NCBI RefSeq assembly: GCF_016616095.2
Contig: NZ_CP067089.2
Span: 4,402,001-4,466,000, forward strand
Direction: 5' to 3'
Origin: Breznakiella homolactica
Lineage (GTDB): Bacteria; Spirochaetota; Spirochaetia; Treponematales; Breznakiellaceae
DNA length: 64,000 bases
Every line of letters starts with the position of its first letter. Position 1 is the stretch's first letter. The notes under the pieces are model-generated. The model worked only from the letters and a program-made list of their open reading frames with translations. It was not told the DNA's origin and ran no database searches. Of this stretch, positions 59,953-64,000 are shown piece after piece. A program made the position numbers and the translations under genes.

Positions 59953-60008
59953 AACACCAACACCAACACCAACACCAACACCAACACCAACACCAACACC
60001 AACACCAA
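59953..60008 (+). repeat. Hexanucleotide tandem repeat (AACACC)9
   Basis: Nine perfect copies of AACACC (59953-60006) followed by AA, between tRNA-Glu and the TetR promoter (30 bases from its -35 box). Such perfect arrays change copy number by slippage. Confidence 0.95.
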
Positions 60009-60037
60009 TTATAGTTTTTATAAGGCGAAAAATTTAC

Positions 60038-60067
60038 TTGACTTTTATATACCTAACGGTATATATA
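60038..60067 (+). promoter_or_regulatory. Promoter and autoregulatory operator of the TetR gene
   Basis: TTGACT (60038-60043), then ATATAT/TATATA at 60061-60067 (spacer 17-18), and the ATG 4-5 bases later. The operator half TACCTAACGGTATATA (60050-60065) matches the glgB operator at 14 of 16 bases and covers the spacer and -10 box, as for a self-repressed gene. Confidence 0.65.
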
Positions 60068-60071
60068 AAAT

Positions 60072-60668
60072 ATGAAGAATGATAACAGCAGGAATACTAT
60101 TCTCCAGTGCGCTCTCACGCTTTTTTCCGAAAAGGGTTTTGACGGAGTGAGTATAAACGATATAGTGGAAATGGCCGACATAACCAAGCCGACTTTGTAT
60201 TATTTCTTTGGAAGCAAGGAAGGCCTTTTTAAGGAAATTCTCTTTATACATTATGATGTCCTGAATGGCCTGCTGCAGAATGTATGCTATTATGAACCTC
60301 ATTTGTCAGATTACCATGCGGATGTTGAACCGGTTCTCAGAAGAATAGTCCGTACGTATTTTGATTTTGCTCAGAAGCATGCGCAGTTTTACCTTATGGC
60401 CCTGTCTTTGACCTTCGCACCGCCCACATCGCGGCCTGCTGAATTAGCTGAAAATTACCACCGCGTTCAGTATGAATTAGTAGAAGCAATGTTTCTTCAG
60501 ATATCCAGATCTCATTTTAATCTCAGGGGCAGGGAACAGCTTTGTACATGGCAGTTCCTTGCCGGTATAAACGCCCACATAGGATTCTGGAACCGGGGGT
60601 TCGGGTCCCTCGACGACTCGAACGTGAATGCTCTTGTTAAGCAGTTTATGCATGGTATTTTTTCATAA
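60072..60668 (+). CDS. TetR/AcrR family transcriptional regulator
   Basis: A 198-residue repressor type. The helix-turn-helix is FSEKGFDGVSINDIVEMADITKPTLYYFFGSKEGLFKEI, textbook TetR; the rest is a helical ligand/dimer domain (AENYHRVQYELVEAMFLQISRSHF). Its base composition is richer in A+T than the flanking genes. It is divergent from nothing: glgB follows on the same strand after about 100 bases with two operator copies. No Shine-Dalgarno before the ATG; promoter suggests leaderless translation. Confidence 0.93.
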   Translation: MKNDNSRNTILQCALTLFSEKGFDGVSINDIVEMADITKPTLYYFFGSKEGLFKEILFIHYDVLNGLLQNVCYYEPHLSDYHADVEPVLRRIVRTYFDFAQKHAQFYLMALSLTFAPPTSRPAELAENYHRVQYELVEAMFLQISRSHFNLRGREQLCTWQFLAGINAHIGFWNRGFGSLDDSNVNALVKQFMHGIFS

Positions 60669-60711
60669 TCGCAAGTTCCATGGGTGAAGTGCTTTTATTA
60701 TAGTATTTATA

Positions 60712-60763
60712 TACCTAACGGTAGGTAAATAGATTGTTAATTATACCTACCGTTAGGTATAAA
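60712..60763 (+). promoter_or_regulatory. Double TetR-type operator and promoter of glgB
   Basis: TACCTAACGGTAGGTA (60712-60727) and its exact reverse complement TACCTACCGTTAGGTA (60744-60759) have centres 32 bases apart, about three helical turns. The promoter is TTGTTA (60734-60739), an 18-base spacer, TATAAA (60758-60763); the ATG at 60773 is nine bases on, leaving 0-3 bases of leader. Confidence 0.75.
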
Positions 60764-60772
60764 AGGATTGAT

Positions 60773-62764
60773 ATGACAAAGACAGAAAACCTGATTACCA
60801 TGGACCCATTTCTTTTTCCCTATGAAGACTGGCTGGACTGTTATATGGATCACTACCGTAAGACAAAAGCCTGGATTCTAGAGAACAACCGGGACCTTTC
60901 ATCCTTTGCCTGCGGCCATCTGTATTACGGATTTCATGAAACCGGGGACGGGTGGGTATACCGGGAATGGGCGCCCAATGCCCGGGAAATATCCCTGATC
61001 GGCGATTTTAATCAATGGGACCGGACGAAACATGTCCTCAGAAGGATATCCGGTGAAAACTGGGAGTTATTTGTTCCTGACTCCGGCGGACTCCCCCACG
61101 GATCACGGGTTAAAATCCAGGTCAGTGACGGCCGGAGCCGGTTTGACCGCATACCGCTCTACTGCAGAAGGGCCGTTCAGAATACCCGGACCTATGATTT
61201 TGACGGACAGATCTGGAATCCCCGGGAATCTTTTCCATGGACCGACGGTAATTTTCATTTCGATAACCAAAGGGCTCCGTTTATTTATGAATGCCACATC
61301 GGTATGTCAGGTGAAAATGAAGGGGTATCGTCGTTTTCGCAGTTTACCGAATCGGTGCTGCCTAAAATAAAAAAACTGGGGTATACCACGGTCCAGATCA
61401 TGGCTGTTATGGAACATCCGTATTATGCGTCCTTCGGATATCAGGTCACCAATTTTTTTGCCGTGTCGAGCCGTTTCGGTACCCCGGAGGATCTCAAAAA
61501 CCTGGTAAACACAGCCCATTCCATGGGGATAGCGGTGATTATGGATATTGTCCACTCCCACGCTTCGGGCAATGTTCTGGAAGGCCCCGCCTGTTTCGAC
61601 GGTACCGAAGACCAGTTCTTTCACGCGGGGCCCCGGGGCCACCATCCTGCGTGGGGCACGAAGCTCTTCAACTACGGGAAACCCCAGGTCATTCATTTCC
61701 TTCTTTCCAACCTGAAATTCTGGCTTGAGGAATACCATTTTGACGGTTTCAGGTTTGATGGTGTCAGCTCCATGATTTACCGTGACCACGCTCTGGACCG
61801 GACGTTCACGGGTTACCGGGACTACTTTTCCCGGAACACCGATGTAGAGGCGCTCACGTATCTCCGGCTGGCCGCGGATTTGTGCCGGGAAGTAAAACCC
61901 GGCTGCCTGCTCATTGCCGAGGAAGTAAGCGGTATGCCCGGAATGGCCCTGGACAGGGAACATGGCGGAATCGGGTTCGATTACCGTCTCGGCATGGGGC
62001 TCCCGGATTTCTGGATAAAAACAATCCAGGAAAAACGGGATGAGGAATGGAATCTGGGACTGCTATGGCATGAGCTGAACCAGCGCCGTCCCGGCGAAAA
62101 AGTTATCGCCTACGCCGAATCCCATGACCAGGCTCTGGTAGGGGACAAGACCATCATGTTCCGTCTGGCTGGCCAGGAGATGTACTGGCATATGGATCTG
62201 GCCTCGCGCAGTCCCGTCATTGACCGGGCCATGGCTCTCCACAAAATGATCCGGCTCATCAGCTGTTCCGCCGGCGGGGAAGGGTACTTAAACTTCATGG
62301 GCAATGAATTCGGTCACCCCGACTGGATCGATTTTCCCCGGGAAGGCAACAGCTGGAGCTACCGGTATGCCTGCCGGAAATGGAGTCTGGCTGACAACCC
62401 CGAGCTCCGGTATCAGTACCTCCGGCGTTTTGATGAGGAAATGATCCGCCTTATGCAGGATGGAGATATTCTGAATTATCCCAGTGAACTGCTTATCCAC
62501 GACGAATCCGCCAAAATTCTGGTTTTCCGGAAAGGGCCCTTTCTGTTTTTCTTTAATTTTCATGTCAGCAGCGGCTATACCGCTCATATTCCCCTGGGCC
62601 GCCCCGGGCAGTACAGGACGGTCCTTCATACGGATTGGAATATTTTCGGCGGCACAAATATCAATCTGCATGAAGACTTGCCATCCCATGGCGGTCGGGA
62701 CGGAACCTTTCTGTTTCCCCGGCTCGGAAGCCGCTCCGCCGGCGTGTACCAGGAGTGGGGGTAG
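60773..62764 (+). CDS. glgB: 1,4-alpha-glucan branching enzyme (GH13)
   Basis: Makes alpha-1,6 branches in glycogen. The 663-residue protein is closer to the eukaryote-like GBE type (start FLFPYEDWLDCYMDHYRKTKAWILEN). CBM48 at about 60-150 (GWVYREWAPNAREISLIGDFNQWDRTKH), then the GH13 barrel: IMDIVHSHAS, FDGFRFDGVSSM (nucleophile Asp), LIAEEVSGMP (acid Glu) and YAESHDQALVGDKT (third Asp). The C-terminal beta domain is present. The last codons and the TAG stop lie in repeat R8 (YQEWG stop equals the repeat's CAG-GAG-TGG-GGG-TAG). Controlled by the TetR-type operators. Confidence 0.94.
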   Translation: MTKTENLITMDPFLFPYEDWLDCYMDHYRKTKAWILENNRDLSSFACGHLYYGFHETGDGWVYREWAPNAREISLIGDFNQWDRTKHVLRRISGENWELFVPDSGGLPHGSRVKIQVSDGRSRFDRIPLYCRRAVQNTRTYDFDGQIWNPRESFPWTDGNFHFDNQRAPFIYECHIGMSGENEGVSSFSQFTESVLPKIKKLGYTTVQIMAVMEHPYYASFGYQVTNFFAVSSRFGTPEDLKNLVNTAHSMGIAVIMDIVHSHASGNVLEGPACFDGTEDQFFHAGPRGHHPAWGTKLFNYGKPQVIHFLLSNLKFWLEEYHFDGFRFDGVSSMIYRDHALDRTFTGYRDYFSRNTDVEALTYLRLAADLCREVKPGCLLIAEEVSGMPGMALDREHGGIGFDYRLGMGLPDFWIKTIQEKRDEEWNLGLLWHELNQRRPGEKVIAYAESHDQALVGDKTIMFRLAGQEMYWHMDLASRSPVIDRAMALHKMIRLISCSAGGEGYLNFMGNEFGHPDWIDFPREGNSWSYRYACRKWSLADNPELRYQYLRRFDEEMIRLMQDGDILNYPSELLIHDESAKILVFRKGPFLFFFNFHVSSGYTAHIPLGRPGQYRTVLHTDWNIFGGTNINLHEDLPSHGGRDGTFLFPRLGSRSAGVYQEWG

Positions 62765-63007
62765 CGTAAGACTTGCCGCCTCTGCCGGCAAGTCTTTTAG
62801 GAGTTTTGCCGAGCAAAACTCCACAAACAATTCGGCAAGGCTGGAGCGCAGGGGGAGCAGCCCTCCTGAGCGGGCAGCATTGAGCCGGCTGAGCCGGAAA
62901 GCACCCGGGCTGTAACGGTAACGCCGTTTTTTTCCCGGCAGACCCCGCGGCACCGTCCCCGCCGGGTGTTTTCCGGTTTGAAAGACCCGGTGCTCCCCCA
63001 TATATTG
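62748..63007 (+). repeat. Dispersed promoter-abutting repeat, copy R8 (no central stem)
   Basis: Starts ACCAGGAGTGGGGGTAG, providing the glgB stop. AAGACTTGCC/GGCAAGTCTT and GAGTTTTGC-CGA-GCAAAACTC hairpins follow, nearly identical to R6. The CCGGAAAGCACCCGGG end leads to a shortened centre (GCCGTTTTTTTCCCGG) without arms, then CCGGGTGTTTTCCGG and GGTGCTCCCCC, 9 bases before the TTGACC of the next gene. Confidence 0.85.
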
Positions 63008-63037
63008 TTGACCGATAGTCTGCCTGCACCGTATAGT
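63008..63037 (+). promoter_or_regulatory. Promoter for a leaderless gene at the edge of repeat R8
   Basis: TTGACC (63008-63013), 18-base spacer, TATAGT (63032-63037), six bases, ATG at 63044. No Shine-Dalgarno. Confidence 0.65.
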
Positions 63038-63043
63038 AAATGT

Positions 63044-64000
63044 ATGGAAGACGGCGGTGTTTTTAACCGGTTGGTATCGGAACTATCCCTAAGTGAACGG
63101 GGCAGGCTGCTTTCGAAGCTCAATTCCCATTCGGAATTAACCCAGGAACCGCTGTATGTTGAGGAAAAAGGCACCGCTGCCCTGGATATAAAGCAGCAGT
63201 ATGAAAAAACTCCCTGGTATATGCGGCTTTTTTACCTCATCGTCGGTATTTTTAAAAGTAAGACCCCTGAAAGTGTGTTTGAGGACCGGCTTGTGGCCAG
63301 ACTGGGAGCTATTATCGATGACAAAAGTCCCGGCTTATACGACTACCGCCGGGAACTGCTGCTTCCCGACTTCCAGAAAGAACTCGTAGGATTAAAGGAA
63401 AATTCCCGTTTTTTCTATAATGCCCTGGATGTAAGCGTAAACAGGGATAAGGGCGCTTTTTTCGTTTTCCTGGCATCCCTGGAAATGCCGGAAATCCATA
63501 AACAGCTCAGTGAAGATACCGATCCGCTCACTATCGCCCGGAGCAATCCCGGGAGTTCCGAATCCGAAGTACACCAGAAGTCGCTCCGGACCATGGAGAA
63601 TATCCTCAATTCCATTACCGATGATCAGCGGGGCGTGATGTACTACAATGCCCGGTCCCTCTATTGTCTCAAGGAACTGTCCTCGTTTCTCTTTGACCGG
63701 ATCGTAAACGCCTTCAGTTTTGAGCCTTCCGCAGCGGGCCCTGCCTGCGCGGTCCGGCTTGTCCGGGACCAGCTGGTTTCGCTCAACAATGTTCTGTATT
63801 CGATGTCCCACGTTCCGTCCATGCCGCTCCTGGAATCCCTTTTCGTTTTTATGCTCCAGGATCACATGGGCGATGTGGTCTTTGATGTGGAGTCGGAAAT
63901 AAAAACCCTCCTGTCCCGGGCAGAGGTTTCCCTGGGCGGCATCCGGCGGTTCAATAAAACGGTTCCGCTAACGCTGATAATCCGCTGCGCTGTCCGGAAC
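63044..64000 (+). CDS. Conserved spirochaete hypothetical protein (partial, DUF5312-like)
   Basis: The first 319 codons are in the window and the frame is still open at base 64000. It starts EDGGVFNRLVSELSLSERGRLLSKL, then has a short hydrophobic stretch (WYMRLFYLIVGIFKS, about 57-71) that may lie on a membrane, and a long helical, charged region with FLFDRIVNAFSFE and QLVSLNNVLYSMSHVPSMPLLESLFVFML. I recall this type only from treponemes (perhaps DUF5312) and have no function for it. Leaderless start from the adjoining promoter. Confidence 0.72.
   Translation, partial: MEDGGVFNRLVSELSLSERGRLLSKLNSHSELTQEPLYVEEKGTAALDIKQQYEKTPWYMRLFYLIVGIFKSKTPESVFEDRLVARLGAIIDDKSPGLYDYRRELLLPDFQKELVGLKENSRFFYNALDVSVNRDKGAFFVFLASLEMPEIHKQLSEDTDPLTIARSNPGSSESEVHQKSLRTMENILNSITDDQRGVMYYNARSLYCLKELSSFLFDRIVNAFSFEPSAAGPACAVRLVRDQLVSLNNVLYSMSHVPSMPLLESLFVFMLQDHMGDVVFDVESEIKTLLSRAEVSLGGIRRFNKTVPLTLIIRCAVRN

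Noticed and set aside
59953..60008. The AACACC array as a CRISPR-like array
   Set aside because: Units are 6 bases with no spacers, so it is a simple tandem repeat.
3391..63007. The main repeat as integron attC sites or ordinary REP elements
   Set aside because: No integron integrase or cassette layout is visible and there are no attC core sites; REP elements are shorter and lie at gene ends without a fixed relation to the next promoter.

Overview
The window reads as a chromosome segment of a GC-rich treponeme-like spirochaete (Spirochaetota; a termite-gut or free-living Treponema relative is the best guess). Signs of this are spirochaete-type lipoproteins, solute-binding proteins whose signal peptides end in A-GGGG, a PilZ/DUF1577-like protein, several treponeme-type conserved hypotheticals, and many uptake systems with few biosynthetic genes. 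There is no CRISPR array, transposase, phage module or rRNA. Four tRNAs are present: Pro, Met, Gln and Glu.

Layout. 0-5 kb: a partial membrane protein, recG, an Ig-like lipoprotein and asnA. 5-7.6 kb: a SAM-I riboswitch and metNIQ. 7.7-13.2 kb: an amino-acid ABC importer with an asparaginase-type hydrolase and an M24 family protein, behind a LacI-type palindrome. 13.3-17.9 kb: a LacI regulator divergent from a CUT1 sugar importer that lacks its own ATPase. 18-23.5 kb: ogt, DRTGG protein, 5-FTHF cyclo-ligase, tpx, and a radical SAM / DUF4130 DNA-metabolism pair. 23.6-29 kb: a TolC-MFP-RND efflux operon. 29-36 kb: an oxidoreductase, a lipoprotein phosphatase with a SAM-hydrolase-like domain, a solute-binding lipoprotein and a GGDEF-EAL receptor. 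36-42.9 kb: ComFB, HD hydrolase, aconitase, a lipoprotein, a PilZ-like protein and a STAS protein. 42.9-51.5 kb, mostly minus strand: ettA, HlyIII, rlmJ, a sigma-like protein, nrnA, an M24 aminopeptidase and argF. 52-59.7 kb: a 918-residue TPR protein, tRNA-Met, a DNA adenine methylase, pyk and apt. 59.8-64 kb: tRNA-Gln/Glu, a hexanucleotide tandem repeat, a TetR regulator, glgB and a partial conserved protein.

The most unusual feature is a dispersed modular repeat, present eight times (five on +, three on -). It has CCGGAAAGCACCCGG-type inverted ends. Most copies carry a central stem-loop whose arms differ from copy to copy yet remain complementary, around a conserved GGCCTTCGGCC loop that is found in both orientations. 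In all eight copies the same end lies 3-9 nt from the -35 box of the next gene's apparent promoter (asnA, metN leader, the 20.1 kb gene, tRNA-Pro, ettA, argF, tRNA-Met, the 63.0 kb gene). This looks like a promoter-linked or promoter-targeting element; I know of no description of it.

A second pattern is leaderless transcription. At least seven protein genes, and possibly one small ORF, have a sigma70-like -10 box only 4-10 nt before the start codon and mostly no Shine-Dalgarno sequence. A third is a compact TetR-type regulon: the same 16-base near-palindrome lies before the TetR gene, twice before glgB, and once upstream of the 918-residue protein. Cyclic-di-GMP signalling appears concentrated at 31-43 kb. 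All functions are inferred by reading the sequence; no database search was run.
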